Origin: an uncultured Clostridia bacterium
Lineage (GTDB): Bacteria; Bacillota; Clostridia; TANB77; CAG-508
Length of the DNA: 13,612 nt
Direction: 5' to 3'
Assembly: GCA_947625565.1 (NCBI GenBank)
Contig: CANQOU010000023.1
Span: 1-13,612 of the forward strand
Part shown: positions 6,227 to 13,612 of the stretch, in pieces
Layout: each line of letters starts with the position of its first letter
How positions within the stretch are numbered: position 1 is the stretch's first letter
Notes under the pieces: model-generated
Databases searched by the model: none
Seen by the model: the letters and a program-made list of their open reading frames with translations, nothing else
What the model was told of the DNA's origin: nothing
Translations under genes and position numbers: made by a program

Positions 6227-7618
6227 ATGGAAATATATCTTAGCAACACTTTGTCAAAGCAAAAAGAACTTTTTAAACCAATTAGTGAAGAGGAAATAAA
6301 AATATATTCTTGTGGACCAACTGTATATAAAGATGCAACAATTGGAAATATGAGAACGAATATATTTCAAGACGTGTTAAGAAGAATATTAGAATATAAT
6401 GGATATAAGATAAAACAAGTAATGAATATAACAGATGTTGGACATCTTGTATCAGATGGTGATGAAGGGGAAGACAAAATGATAAAATCTGCAAGGGAAG
6501 AACACAAATCACCATTAGAGATTGCGAAACACTATACAGAACTATATTTCCAAGATTTAGAGGACTTAAATATCCAAATGCCTGAGATTATTTGTAAAGC
6601 AACAGACCATATTCAAGACATGCTTGAATATGTAAAAGAGCTTATGGAAAAAGGCTATGCTTATGAAACTTCAACAGCAATCTATTTTGATATTTCTAAA
6701 CTTGATAAATATCCAATATTATCAAACCATAATTTGGAAGAACAAAAAGCAGGTGCAAGAGTAGAGATAGATAAAGAAAAAAGAAGCCCTTATGATTTTG
6801 CTTTATGGATAAAAGCACCTGAAAATCATTTGATGAAATGGGATAGCCCTTGGGGACCAAGCTACCCAGGATGGCATATAGAATGTTCTGCAATGGGACA
6901 AAAATACTTAGGAGAACAATTTGATATTCATACAGGAGGAATAGATTTAATACCAACACATCATGAAAATGAAATAGCACAAAGTAAAGGAAAATGTGGA
7001 AAAATCCCAGCAAATTATTGGGTACATGGGGAATATTTGTTAATAAATGGTGGAAAAATGTCAAAAAGTTTAGGAAATGTATATTTATTAAAAGACATTG
7101 AAGAAAAAGGATATGACCCATTAGTATATAAGCTATTTTGTTATTCTTGTCATTATAAGAATAAATTGAATTTCACATGGGAAGGAATTGAAGCAACTTC
7201 AAAATCATTAGAAAGATTACGTAATAGTTATCAAACTCATTTAAATGGAAAAGATATATTAAGTGATAAAGATAAACAGAAACTATCAGAACTAGAAAAT
7301 AACTTTCATAAAGCAATAAATGATGATATGAATATGCCATTAGCTTTGAGCTTTGTTTGGGAGGTTGCTAAATTTGCTAAGAGGTCAAAAGATGTTGCAA
7401 AAATTTTAGCTAAATTTGATACAGTCTTAGGAATAAAAATTGATAAAAAAGAGAAAAGTCAAAAAATACCACAAGAAATATTAGACTTAGTAGAAGAAAG
7501 ACAAAAAGCAAGAAATGAAAAGGATTGGGAAAAGTCAGATATTTTAAGGGATAAAATTCAAAAATTAGGATATGAAGTAAAAGACACTAAAGAAGGAGCA
7601 GAAATTTTTAAAATATAG
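6227..7618 (+). CDS. cysS: Cysteinyl-tRNA synthetase
   Basis: This class I synthetase charges tRNA-Cys with cysteine. It has 463 residues, the normal length. Predicted zinc ligands are all present: C29 (SCGPTVY), C220 (WHIECS), H245 and E249 (THHENE). The KMSKS loop is perfect (277-281). The HIGH motif, normally HIGN or HIGH in CysRS, reads T38-IGN41, so the first histidine is replaced by threonine. A GEDKM segment follows an ITDVGHL motif, an arrangement I associate with a subset of bacterial CysRS sequences. The C-terminal DALR/anticodon-binding region ends with KLGYEVKDTKEGAEI, as in typical CysRS. An AAAGGAGG site lies 4-5 bases before the ATG. Its TAG at 7616-7618 overlaps the galE ribosome binding site, so the two genes are co-transcribed. 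No T-box leader is seen. Confidence 0.95.
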   Translation: MEIYLSNTLSKQKELFKPISEEEIKIYSCGPTVYKDATIGNMRTNIFQDVLRRILEYNGYKIKQVMNITDVGHLVSDGDEGEDKMIKSAREEHKSPLEIAKHYTELYFQDLEDLNIQMPEIICKATDHIQDMLEYVKELMEKGYAYETSTAIYFDISKLDKYPILSNHNLEEQKAGARVEIDKEKRSPYDFALWIKAPENHLMKWDSPWGPSYPGWHIECSAMGQKYLGEQFDIHTGGIDLIPTHHENEIAQSKGKCGKIPANYWVHGEYLLINGGKMSKSLGNVYLLKDIEEKGYDPLVYKLFCYSCHYKNKLNFTWEGIEATSKSLERLRNSYQTHLNGKDILSDKDKQKLSELENNFHKAINDDMNMPLALSFVWEVAKFAKRSKDVAKILAKFDTVLGIKIDKKEKSQKIPQEILDLVEERQKARNEKDWEKSDILRDKIQKLGYEVKDTKEGAEIFKI

Positions 7619-7629
7619 GAGGGAAAAAT

Positions 7630-8640
7630 ATGGCAGTATTATTACCAGGTGGTGCAGGATATATAGGCAGTCACACAGCTGTAGAACTATTAAATTCAGG
7701 GAAAGAAATTATAATTATAGATAATTATTCAAATAGTAGGCCAGAAGTCTTAGAAGAAATCAAAAAAATTACAGGAAAAGACTTTAAGGCATATGAAATG
7801 GATTACAGAGATAAAGAAAAATTAGAAAAAGTATTCCAAGAAAACAAGATTGATGCAGTTATCAATTTTGCAGGATTTAAAGCGGTAGGAGAATCTGTTG
7901 AAAAACCATTAGAATATTATGATAATAATATTGGTGGAGCAGTTAGCTTATTAGAAACAATGAAAAAATATGGAGTAAATAAAGTCATATTTAGCTCATC
8001 TGCTACTGTATATGGAGAACCAGAAACTATTCCTATTACAGAAGACTGCAAAACAGGAGGAACTACAAATCCATATGGTACTACAAAATTATTTATTGAG
8101 CAAATTTTAAAAGACACATATGCATCTGATAAGAATTGGGATATATGCATTTTAAGATATTTTAATCCAGTAGGAGCACATGAAAGTGGAAGAATTGGAG
8201 AAGAACCTCAGGGAATTCCAAATAATTTAATGCCATATATTGTAAGAGTAGCAGCAGGTAAATTAGAACAATTATCTGTTTTTGGAAATGACTATAATAC
8301 TCCTGATGGGACAGGTGTAAGAGATTATATTCATGTAGTGGATTTAGCAAAGGGACATGTATTAGCATTAGAAAAGCTAGAAAGAGAACAAAAAGGATTA
8401 TATATATATAACTTAGGGACAGGAACAGGATATAGTGTTTTAGATATGGTAAAGGCTTTTGAAGAAGCAACAGGAAAACCAGTACCATATAAAATAGCAC
8501 CAAGAAGGTCTGGAGATATTGCAACATGTTATGCTGACCCTAAAAAGGCAAAAGAAGAATTGGGTTGGGAAGCAACAAAAACATTAGAAGATATGTGTAA
8601 AGATTCATGGAACTATATAAATAGCCGAAAGGATGGATAA
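7630..8640 (+). CDS. galE: UDP-glucose 4-epimerase
   Basis: This NAD-dependent short-chain dehydrogenase-type enzyme interconverts UDP-glucose and UDP-galactose (some homologues also act on UDP-GlcNAc), feeding galactose metabolism and surface polysaccharides. Its 336 residues match E. coli GalE (338). The NAD-binding loop GGAGYIG spans 7-13, preceded by Pro6 where Thr is common. The catalytic set is complete: S124 in FSSSATVYG, Y149 and K153 in NPYGTTK. Downstream family motifs are RYFNPVGAH, IPNNLMPYI, DGTGVRDYIHVVDLA and the C-terminal YADPKKAKEELGW. Substrate choice between UDP-Glc and UDP-GlcNAc cannot be settled by eye. The start ATG has TAGGAGGG about 5 bases upstream, formed from the end of cysS. 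The argS GTG follows its TAA by 2 bases. Being wedged between two synthetase genes is an operon oddity, not a functional clue. Confidence 0.95.
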   Translation: MAVLLPGGAGYIGSHTAVELLNSGKEIIIIDNYSNSRPEVLEEIKKITGKDFKAYEMDYRDKEKLEKVFQENKIDAVINFAGFKAVGESVEKPLEYYDNNIGGAVSLLETMKKYGVNKVIFSSSATVYGEPETIPITEDCKTGGTTNPYGTTKLFIEQILKDTYASDKNWDICILRYFNPVGAHESGRIGEEPQGIPNNLMPYIVRVAAGKLEQLSVFGNDYNTPDGTGVRDYIHVVDLAKGHVLALEKLEREQKGLYIYNLGTGTGYSVLDMVKAFEEATGKPVPYKIAPRRSGDIATCYADPKKAKEELGWEATKTLEDMCKDSWNYINSRKDG

Positions 8641-8642
8641 AA

Positions 8643-10349
8643 GTGGTAGATTTTAAGCAAGAAATAGCAAATATAATTTCAAAAGTAGTAGAAATAGATG
8701 CAAAAGAATTAAAAGAATATATTGAAATACCAAAAGATGTAAAAAATGGAGATTATGCATTTCCTTGCTTTAGACTTGCTAAAGAATTGAAAAAAGCACC
8801 TCCAGCTATAGCTGAGGAACTAAAAGAAAAAATTCAAATAAATAAGGAACTTATTGAAAAAATAGAAATAGTAGGAGGATACTTAAATTTCTATATTTCA
8901 ACAATTAAACTAACTGGAGAGGTATTAAATGAAATTGCAAAACAACCTAAATATGGTGCAAATGAAATAGGAAAAGGAAAAAATATTGTAATAGATTATT
9001 CAGCACCTAATATAGCAAAACCATTTCATATTGGACACTTGCGTTCAACAGTAATAGGAGCGGCATTATATAACATATATAAATATCTGGGATATAATGT
9101 TACTGGAATTAACCATTTGGGAGATTATGGAACACAGTTTGGAAAATTGATTGAAGGATATAGATTGTGGGGAGATGAATATGATATTGATAAATCTCCT
9201 ATTGAAGAATTAACAAAAATATATATTAGAATAAATCAATTATGCAAGGAAGATGAAAATGTTCTACAAGCTTGCCGTGATAATTTCAAAAAATTAGAAG
9301 ATGGAGACGAATATTGCGTTTCTTTGTGGACAAAGTTTAGAGAATTAAGCCTAAAAGAATTTCAAAAAGTGTATGATTTGTTGGGAAGTAAGTTTGATTC
9401 TTGGAATGGAGAAGCGTTTTATTCTGATAAAATGCCAGAAGTTATTAGCATACTTGAAAAAACAGGAAAATTGATTGAATCACAAGGAGCAAGAATTGTA
9501 GATTTAGAAGATAAAGGCATAAATACTCCTTGTATAATTGAAAAAACGAATGGTTCAACAACATATGCTACAAGAGATTTAGCAGCTATATTATATAGAG
9601 CTAGAAACTATGATTTTGACAAAGCTTTGTATGTTACTTCATATGAGCAAGTATTGCACTTCAAACAAGTTTTTGAAGTAGCAAAGTTATTAGGACTAGA
9701 CGAAAAATATACAAAAGGATTAGAGCATGTACCATTTGGGATGGTATTATTACCAACGGGAAAAATGTCTACAAGAGAAGGAAATATTGTAAAATTAGAG
9801 GATTTACTAGAGGAAGCTATATCAAGAGCTAAAGAAATAATAGAACAGAAAAATCCAAGCTTGCCGAACAAAGATGAAATAAGCAAAAAAGTTGGAATTG
9901 GTGCAGTTATATTTAATGATTTAGCTAATAGCCGTGTTAAAGACGAGATATTTGATTGGAATCAAATATTGAATTTTCAAGGAGAAACAGGCCCATATAT
10001 TCAATACACTTATGTACGTACACAGAGTTTATTAGAAAAAACAGGAAATGTAGAAATAGAAGATGTAAGAGCAGAACTATTACAAGATATTTATTCACAA
10101 AATATTGTAAAATTGTTATATAATTTTACAGACATTTTAGAGCAAGTAACAGAAAAAAATGAGCCTTCAATTTTATCACGCTATTTAATAGACTTATCAA
10201 AAGCTTATAGTGCTTTCTATAATGAAAACAAAATTATGGTAGAAGATACTGAAATGAAAAATAGTAGAATATATTTAACATATGCAGTAGGAAAAGTATT
10301 AAAAACAGGGGCAAATTTACTAGGAATTGAAATGCCAGATAAAATGTAA
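8643..10349 (+). CDS. argS: Arginyl-tRNA synthetase
   Basis: This class I synthetase charges tRNA-Arg, using the tRNA itself as an activation cofactor. The 568 residues begin with the N-terminal Add-1 domain (IPKDVKNGDYAFPCFRLAKELKKAP in consecutive family blocks, about 29-53). The HIGH motif is perfect at H129-IGH132 within NIAKPFHIGHLRS. The KMSKS equivalent is K374-MSTR378 in TGKMSTREGN, as usual for this family. The DALR anticodon-binding domain starts near TGPYIQYTYVR and ends with IYLTYAVGKVLKTGANLLGIEMPDKM. The start is a GTG; the N-terminus VDFKQEIA fits the family, and AAAGGA at 8628-8633, inside galE, sits 9 bases before it. Only two bases separate it from the galE stop, so translational coupling is likely. 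A strong bidirectional terminator directly follows its TAA. Confidence 0.96.
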   Translation: MVDFKQEIANIISKVVEIDAKELKEYIEIPKDVKNGDYAFPCFRLAKELKKAPPAIAEELKEKIQINKELIEKIEIVGGYLNFYISTIKLTGEVLNEIAKQPKYGANEIGKGKNIVIDYSAPNIAKPFHIGHLRSTVIGAALYNIYKYLGYNVTGINHLGDYGTQFGKLIEGYRLWGDEYDIDKSPIEELTKIYIRINQLCKEDENVLQACRDNFKKLEDGDEYCVSLWTKFRELSLKEFQKVYDLLGSKFDSWNGEAFYSDKMPEVISILEKTGKLIESQGARIVDLEDKGINTPCIIEKTNGSTTYATRDLAAILYRARNYDFDKALYVTSYEQVLHFKQVFEVAKLLGLDEKYTKGLEHVPFGMVLLPTGKMSTREGNIVKLEDLLEEAISRAKEIIEQKNPSLPNKDEISKKVGIGAVIFNDLANSRVKDEIFDWNQILNFQGETGPYIQYTYVRTQSLLEKTGNVEIEDVRAELLQDIYSQNIVKLLYNFTDILEQVTEKNEPSILSRYLIDLSKAYSAFYNENKIMVEDTEMKNSRIYLTYAVGKVLKTGANLLGIEMPDKM

Positions 10350-10379
10350 AAAAATCCAGTGATTTACTGGATTTTTTTT
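10348..10379. terminator. Bidirectional Rho-independent terminator between argS and the SPFH gene
   Basis: ATCCAGT (10354-10360) pairs with ACTGGAT (10366-10372) around a five-base loop. The stem is flanked by seven A (10348-10354) on the left and eight T (10372-10379) on the right, so it has a U tail in both directions. It overlaps the argS stop codon and lies 14 bases beyond the end of the minus-strand SPFH gene, so it serves both convergent transcripts. Confidence 0.9.
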
Positions 10380-10392
10380 ATATTTTATATGT

Positions 10393-11307
10393 TTAATCTT
10401 TTTTAGAATCTTTTTTATCAGTTAAAACTTCTTTTACAGCACCTAAACTAGCAAGTGCTTTTGTTGCTTCAAAAGGAATAAATACTTTATTTGCATCTCC
10501 TTTTGCAACTTCTTGTAAAGCTTCTAAAGATTTTAATTGAACAAGTTTATCATTTGGATTAGCATCTTTCATTGCATTATAAACCATTTCAATCTCTTTA
10601 GCTTTTGCTTCAGCAACTTCTTTAATAGCTTGAGCTTCACCGGCAGCTCTTCTAATTTTAGCTTCTCTATCAGCTTCTGCATCTAAGATAGCAGCTTGTT
10701 TTCTACCTTCTGCAATAGTAATAGCAGATTGTCTTTGGGCCTCAGATTCAAGAATCAATGCTCTCTTATTTCTTTCAGCATTCATTTCTTTTTCCATTGC
10801 ATCACGGATATCAGCAGGTGGAGTAATATCTTTTATTTCCACTCTATCTACTTTACATCCCCATTTGTCAGTAGCTTCATCAAGAACAACTCTTAATTGT
10901 GTATTAATACCATCACGAGAGCTGAATGTTTCGTCTAAATCCATTTTACCAATTATATCACGAATTGTTGTGATAGCTAAGTATTCAATACCTTTCTTTA
11001 AATTTTGAATTTCATATACTGCTTTTGCTGGATCTGTTATTTGATAGAATACAACTGTATCAATTGTTATTGTAACATTATCTTTTGTAATAACACCTTG
11101 AGGTGGTACATCCATAGTTTGTTGTTTTAAACTAACAACACTTCTAACATGGTCAAAGAAAGGAATTATTATAGTAAGACCGGCATCAGCCACTTTATAA
11201 AATTTACCTAACCTTTCAATAATGTATACCTCAGCTTGTTTTACGATTTTGATAGAGCTAAATGCAATTATTAAAATAATAACAAGTAGAACTAATAAAA
11301 ATCCCAT
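10393..11307 (-). CDS. SPFH/Band 7 stomatin-like membrane protein (QmcA/slipin type)
   Basis: This is a stomatin/prohibitin-superfamily protein that oligomerises at the membrane, likely forming microdomains and influencing membrane quality control. It has 304 residues, matching E. coli QmcA (YbbK, 305). A single N-terminal membrane helix (about 2-18) is followed by the Band 7 domain: KQAEVYIIERLGKF, GLTIIIPFFD, TMDVPPQGVITKDN, DTVVFYQITDP and the EIKDITPP motif. An Ala/Glu-rich coiled coil (about 170-250, ERNKRALILESEAQRQSAI onward) and a C-terminal conserved block (Band_7_C) follow, then a lysine-rich tail. The start ATG is supported by TAAGGAGG upstream on the minus strand. It lies 42 bases downstream of nfeD, its expected partner. 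It lacks the long coiled coil of flotillins and is not HflK/HflC, since no hfl partner is present. Confidence 0.92.
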   Translation of the reverse strand: MGFLLVLLVIILIIAFSSIKIVKQAEVYIIERLGKFYKVADAGLTIIIPFFDHVRSVVSLKQQTMDVPPQGVITKDNVTITIDTVVFYQITDPAKAVYEIQNLKKGIEYLAITTIRDIIGKMDLDETFSSRDGINTQLRVVLDEATDKWGCKVDRVEIKDITPPADIRDAMEKEMNAERNKRALILESEAQRQSAITIAEGRKQAAILDAEADREAKIRRAAGEAQAIKEVAEAKAKEIEMVYNAMKDANPNDKLVQLKSLEALQEVAKGDANKVFIPFEATKALASLGAVKEVLTDKKDSKKD

Positions 11308-11349
11308 AATTTCAACCTCCTTATATTTATATATAAAAAATATAAATGA

Positions 11350-11793
11350 CTAATTTTGTTTTGCAACTTCTTTTATTGGTTGCACAATAGCTTTTACACC
11401 TTCAATTTTTAAGATTTTTACTTCTGCATCAACTGGAATAATAGTATCATCTTCACATATAGCAGACCAAGTTTCTCCTCCAACTTTGACTTGACCTGTA
11501 CCTTTTATATTATCAATTTCTTGAATTACAAGTGCTTTCTTTCCAATTAAAGAAAATGCATTAGTAATTAAAATTTCTTTTTCCATAAATTTTTTGACGA
11601 AAGGTTTTGTAGATAAAATAAGTATAACAGAAGATATAATAAATACAGTCATTTGTATAATTAGATTAGATGTAAAGAAACTTACAACCATTGCAATAAG
11701 ACTTGCTACACCTAGCCAGAATACTAAAAAACCAACTGTTAATATTTCTCCTATAAAAAATACACCTGCAGCGATTAACCAATATTGCCACAT
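11350..11793 (-). CDS. nfeD: NfeD-family membrane protein with OB-fold domain
   Basis: This is a short NfeD-type protein of the kind that accompanies SPFH proteins (compare E. coli YbbJ with QmcA). Its 147 residues show three close hydrophobic segments (about 4-24, 26-40, 43-61), with the typical IAAGVFFIGEILTVG first helix. A C-terminal cytoplasmic or surface OB-fold (about 80-140) carries LIGKKALVIQEI, GTGQVKVGGETWSA and the VDAEVKILKIEGVKAIVQP block. It lacks the N-terminal ClpP-like serine protease domain found in long NfeD proteins, so it is not expected to be a peptidase. The ATG has TTAGGAGG about 8 bases upstream on the minus strand. It is first in a two-gene minus-strand operon and has a likely promoter just upstream. 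Such proteins are thought to act with the SPFH partner in membrane organisation; the precise role is not established here. Confidence 0.9.
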   Translation of the reverse strand: MWQYWLIAAGVFFIGEILTVGFLVFWLGVASLIAMVVSFFTSNLIIQMTVFIISSVILILSTKPFVKKFMEKEILITNAFSLIGKKALVIQEIDNIKGTGQVKVGGETWSAICEDDTIIPVDAEVKILKIEGVKAIVQPIKEVAKQN

Positions 11794-11826
11794 ATTTCAA
11801 AACCTCCTAAAACTTACTACACTTCT

Positions 11827-11855
11827 ATTATACTACATTTTTATGTAAAAATAAA
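11827..11855 (-). promoter_or_regulatory. Probable sigma-A promoter of the nfeD-SPFH operon
   Basis: On the minus strand a perfect TATAAT (plus-strand 11827-11832) is preceded by TTTATT (11850-11855) with a 17-base spacer. The nfeD start lies about 34 bases downstream of the -10 box. A near-perfect inverted repeat (11837-11852, arms ATTTTTA/TAAAAAT) fills most of the spacer and could be an operator or just AT-rich chance. The rest of the gap to murB is otherwise featureless AT-rich DNA up to about 11955. Confidence 0.55.
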
Positions 11856-11957
11856 GAGTTTTATACGAAAAAGTGCTATTATATCACTAAAAAACAAGAA
11901 TTTATAAGTATAAAAAGATAAAAAATATAGGGGAAAGTTAAAAATTAAATTTTTTAC

Positions 11958-11986
11958 TTGTATTTATTCTAAAAAAATGATATAGT
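11958..11986 (+). promoter_or_regulatory. Probable extended -10 promoter for murB
   Basis: TATAGT at 11981-11986 is preceded by TG at 11978-11979 (extended -10 pattern TGaTATAGT), with a partial -35 TTGTAT at 11958-11963 and a 17-base spacer. Transcription would begin near 11993, about 47 bases before the murB GTG. It is divergent from the nfeD promoter. Confidence 0.5.
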
Positions 11987-12039
11987 AGGAATAACTGAAA
12001 CTAAAAATAATTTGATTATTCGGAAGGGGATGCAGAATA

Positions 12040-12960
12040 GTGCAGATTCAAAAATTGATAGAAAATGCAAATTTGCATATACCACAAGATAGAATAAAAT
12101 ATGAAGAACCAATGAAAAATCATATTAGTTTTAAAGTTGGTGGACCAGCAGAAGTTTATATAAAAATACAAAATGAGGAAGAATTACTAGAAATAAAGCA
12201 ATTTGTAGTTAAGCATCAAATACCAATAGTTATATTAGGAAATGGAAGCAATGTTTTAGTAACAGATAAAGGAATTAGAGGAATTGTTATTCAAATAGAT
12301 ATAAAAAAACAAGAAATTAGAGACTTAGAAAATGGACAAAAAAATATAGTATTAGGAGCAGGAAATAAAATTTCAGAGGTAGCATATAGCTTATGCAAGC
12401 AAGGAATCACAGGATTTGAAGAATTAGCAGGAATTCCAGGCACAATAGGTGGAGCTGTTAAAATGAATGCAGGTGCTTATGGAAAAGAAATAAAAGATAT
12501 TTTAAAATGTGTTAAAGTTATGAAGGAAGATGGCAAAATAGAAACTTGGCTAGTGGAGAATTTAAACTTAAGCTATAGAAAAAGTATTTTCTTTACAAAT
12601 AAAGCTATTATTTTAGAAGCAGAGTTTATTTTAAATACAGCAAAAACAGATGAAATAAAAGAAAAAATGAATGAGTATATGAATTCGCGTAGAGAAAAAC
12701 AACCTATAGGATATCCAAGTGCTGGTAGTACCTTTAAAAGAGGAGATACGTATGTTACAGCAAAACTCATAGATGAAGCTGGATTAAAAGGATATAAAAT
12801 TGGAGGAGCACAAGTTTCAGAAAAACATGCAGGCTTTATCATAAATAGTGGAAATGCTACATCAAGTGATATACAAGACTTAATTAAATTTGTACAAGAA
12901 AAGGTTTATGAAAAAAGTGGAGAAAAAATCCAATTGGAAATAGAAATAATAGGGGAGTAG
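12040..12960 (+). CDS. murB: UDP-N-acetylenolpyruvoylglucosamine reductase
   Basis: MurB is the FAD- and NADPH-dependent enzyme that reduces UDP-GlcNAc-enolpyruvate to UDP-MurNAc, the second committed step of peptidoglycan precursor synthesis in the cytosol. The 306 residues match the short type II (Bacillus-like) form. FAD-binding motifs are clear: NHISFKVGGPAEVY, LGNGSNVLV, then ELAGIPGTIGGAVKMNAGAYG. Catalytic residues are visible: R180 in SYRKS, S230 in PSAGSTFKRG, and a Glu in the terminal LEIEIIGE. KIGGAQVSEKHAGFIIN is the expected C-terminal block. The start is a GTG: AAGGGG lies 10 bases upstream, and an in-frame TGA at 12013 leaves no ATG alternative. A YvcK-like gene starts 25 bases after its TAG. 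In many Firmicutes rapZ lies between them; it is absent here. Confidence 0.96.
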   Translation: MQIQKLIENANLHIPQDRIKYEEPMKNHISFKVGGPAEVYIKIQNEEELLEIKQFVVKHQIPIVILGNGSNVLVTDKGIRGIVIQIDIKKQEIRDLENGQKNIVLGAGNKISEVAYSLCKQGITGFEELAGIPGTIGGAVKMNAGAYGKEIKDILKCVKVMKEDGKIETWLVENLNLSYRKSIFFTNKAIILEAEFILNTAKTDEIKEKMNEYMNSRREKQPIGYPSAGSTFKRGDTYVTAKLIDEAGLKGYKIGGAQVSEKHAGFIINSGNATSSDIQDLIKFVQEKVYEKSGEKIQLEIEIIGE

Positions 12961-12985
12961 TTACTTTAGAAAGGAAAGAGCAAAT

Positions 12986-13612
12986 ATGAAAGGATTTTTT
13001 AAGTGGTTTCAATCAAGTTCAAAAATGAAAAGATGGATGTTTTTAATTGTAGTAGGGATTATATTAGCATGTTATGGAATTTCAAAAATATTAGTATCTA
13101 ATGATATGTCACTTACATTTGGTGGGTTAGGGAAAATTATTATTGCTTTTGTTATCGGATTTTTAGCAATTGTAATAGGATTAGTAGGACTAAATAAAAG
13201 AACTTTAGAAGTGCTAGTGGAATCTACTGATGAAAGGATGGAAAACAGAAAAAATGTAAATGTTAAGTCTTTGATTTTTAACAAAACTGTATATGACCAA
13301 GGCCCTAATATTGTTGTAATAGGTGGAGGAACAGGACTAAATACAGTATTAACCGGATTAAAAAAATATACAAATAATTTAACTGCAATAGTTAGTGTTT
13401 CTGATTACGGAGAAAAAATGTCTGACTCTAGAAAAGAACTAGGAATTATGCCACTAGAAGATATTAAAGATAGTATAATTGCTTTGGCTAATCAAGAAAA
13501 CACTATGGAAAAATTATTGAATTATAATTTTGAGAGTGGTAAATTGAGAGGACTATCTTTCGCGGATATTTATTTTTCAGCAATGAGTCAAGTAACTCAG
13601 GATTTTTCAAAA
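12986..13612 (+). CDS. yvcK: Membrane-anchored YvcK/CofD-like protein, 5' part (3' end outside window)
   Basis: Only the first 209 codons are in the window and the frame is open to the right edge. Residues 1-70 hold two hydrophobic segments (about 17-37 and 49-69), giving a membrane anchor absent from the soluble B. subtilis YvcK. From about 107 the YvcK/CofD fold begins: NIVVIGGGTGLNTVLTGLKKY (GGGTG at 113-117, split over two blocks) and NLTAIVSVSDYG. YvcK binds UDP-GlcNAc and is needed for morphology and growth on gluconeogenic carbon sources. The usual ADDGGSSG ligand loop is here D140-YGEKMSDS, and PPGDIRN reads PLEDIKD. The later FESGKLRGLSFADIYFSAMSQVTQDF matches the family in two blocks. 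An AAAGGAAAG site precedes the ATG, 25 bases after murB. Family assignment is firm; conserved function is less certain. Confidence 0.85.
   Translation, partial: MKGFFKWFQSSSKMKRWMFLIVVGIILACYGISKILVSNDMSLTFGGLGKIIIAFVIGFLAIVIGLVGLNKRTLEVLVESTDERMENRKNVNVKSLIFNKTVYDQGPNIVVIGGGTGLNTVLTGLKKYTNNLTAIVSVSDYGEKMSDSRKELGIMPLEDIKDSIIALANQENTMEKLLNYNFESGKLRGLSFADIYFSAMSQVTQDFSK

Noticed and set aside
11321..11349. AT-only inverted repeat between nfeD and the SPFH gene on the minus strand
   Set aside because: The stem contains only A-T pairs, has no clear U tail, and lies just before the SPFH ribosome binding site; it is too weak to call a terminator or regulator.
12030..12092. ATG at 12030 opening a 20-codon frame just before murB
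   Set aside because: The only Shine-Dalgarno-like run (AAGGGG) abuts this ATG with no spacing, the frame overlaps murB out of phase, and its product resembles nothing; the GTG at 12040 has correct spacing.

Overview
The window is about 13.6 kb of very AT-rich, gene-dense bacterial DNA (roughly 30% G+C by eye; AGA-dominated arginine codons; strong AGGAGG-type ribosome binding sites). The order infB-rbfA-nrnA-truB and the murB-yvcK pair are typical of Firmicutes (Bacillota). Together with the base composition they suggest a clostridial chromosome, perhaps from an uncultured gut lineage. I see no phage, transposon, CRISPR array, tRNA or rRNA, so this is essentially core chromosome with some lineage-specific oddities.

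Left part (1-3437, + strand): the 3' end of infB, then rbfA, nrnA and truB, a translation, ribosome-maturation and RNA-turnover operon. The truB reading frame is broken by one extra base near 1846-1848. It is followed not by ribF, its common neighbour, but by an unrecognised 282-residue protein. That protein's ribosome binding site lies inside a perfect 16-bp hairpin that also overlaps the truB stop codon.

Middle (3438-10379, + strand): a likely promoter with a downstream dyad drives a bifunctional class A penicillin-binding protein. A strong hairpin then precedes a tight cysS-galE-argS cluster, with two aminoacyl-tRNA synthetases flanking UDP-glucose 4-epimerase. A bidirectional terminator closes it.

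Right part: a minus-strand pair, nfeD then an SPFH/stomatin-like gene (10393-11793), is transcribed toward argS. It is divergent from murB (12040-12960, GTG start), which is followed by the 5' part of a membrane-anchored YvcK/CofD-like gene running off the window. Penicillin-binding protein, GalE, MurB and YvcK give the region a cell-envelope theme alongside translation.

No clearly new multi-gene system is visible. The items most worth a second look are the truB frameshift, the hairpin that buries a start site, the unknown gene after truB, the TIGN variant of the HIGH motif in CysRS, the divergent ligand motif in the YvcK-like protein, and the cysteine-rich transpeptidase.
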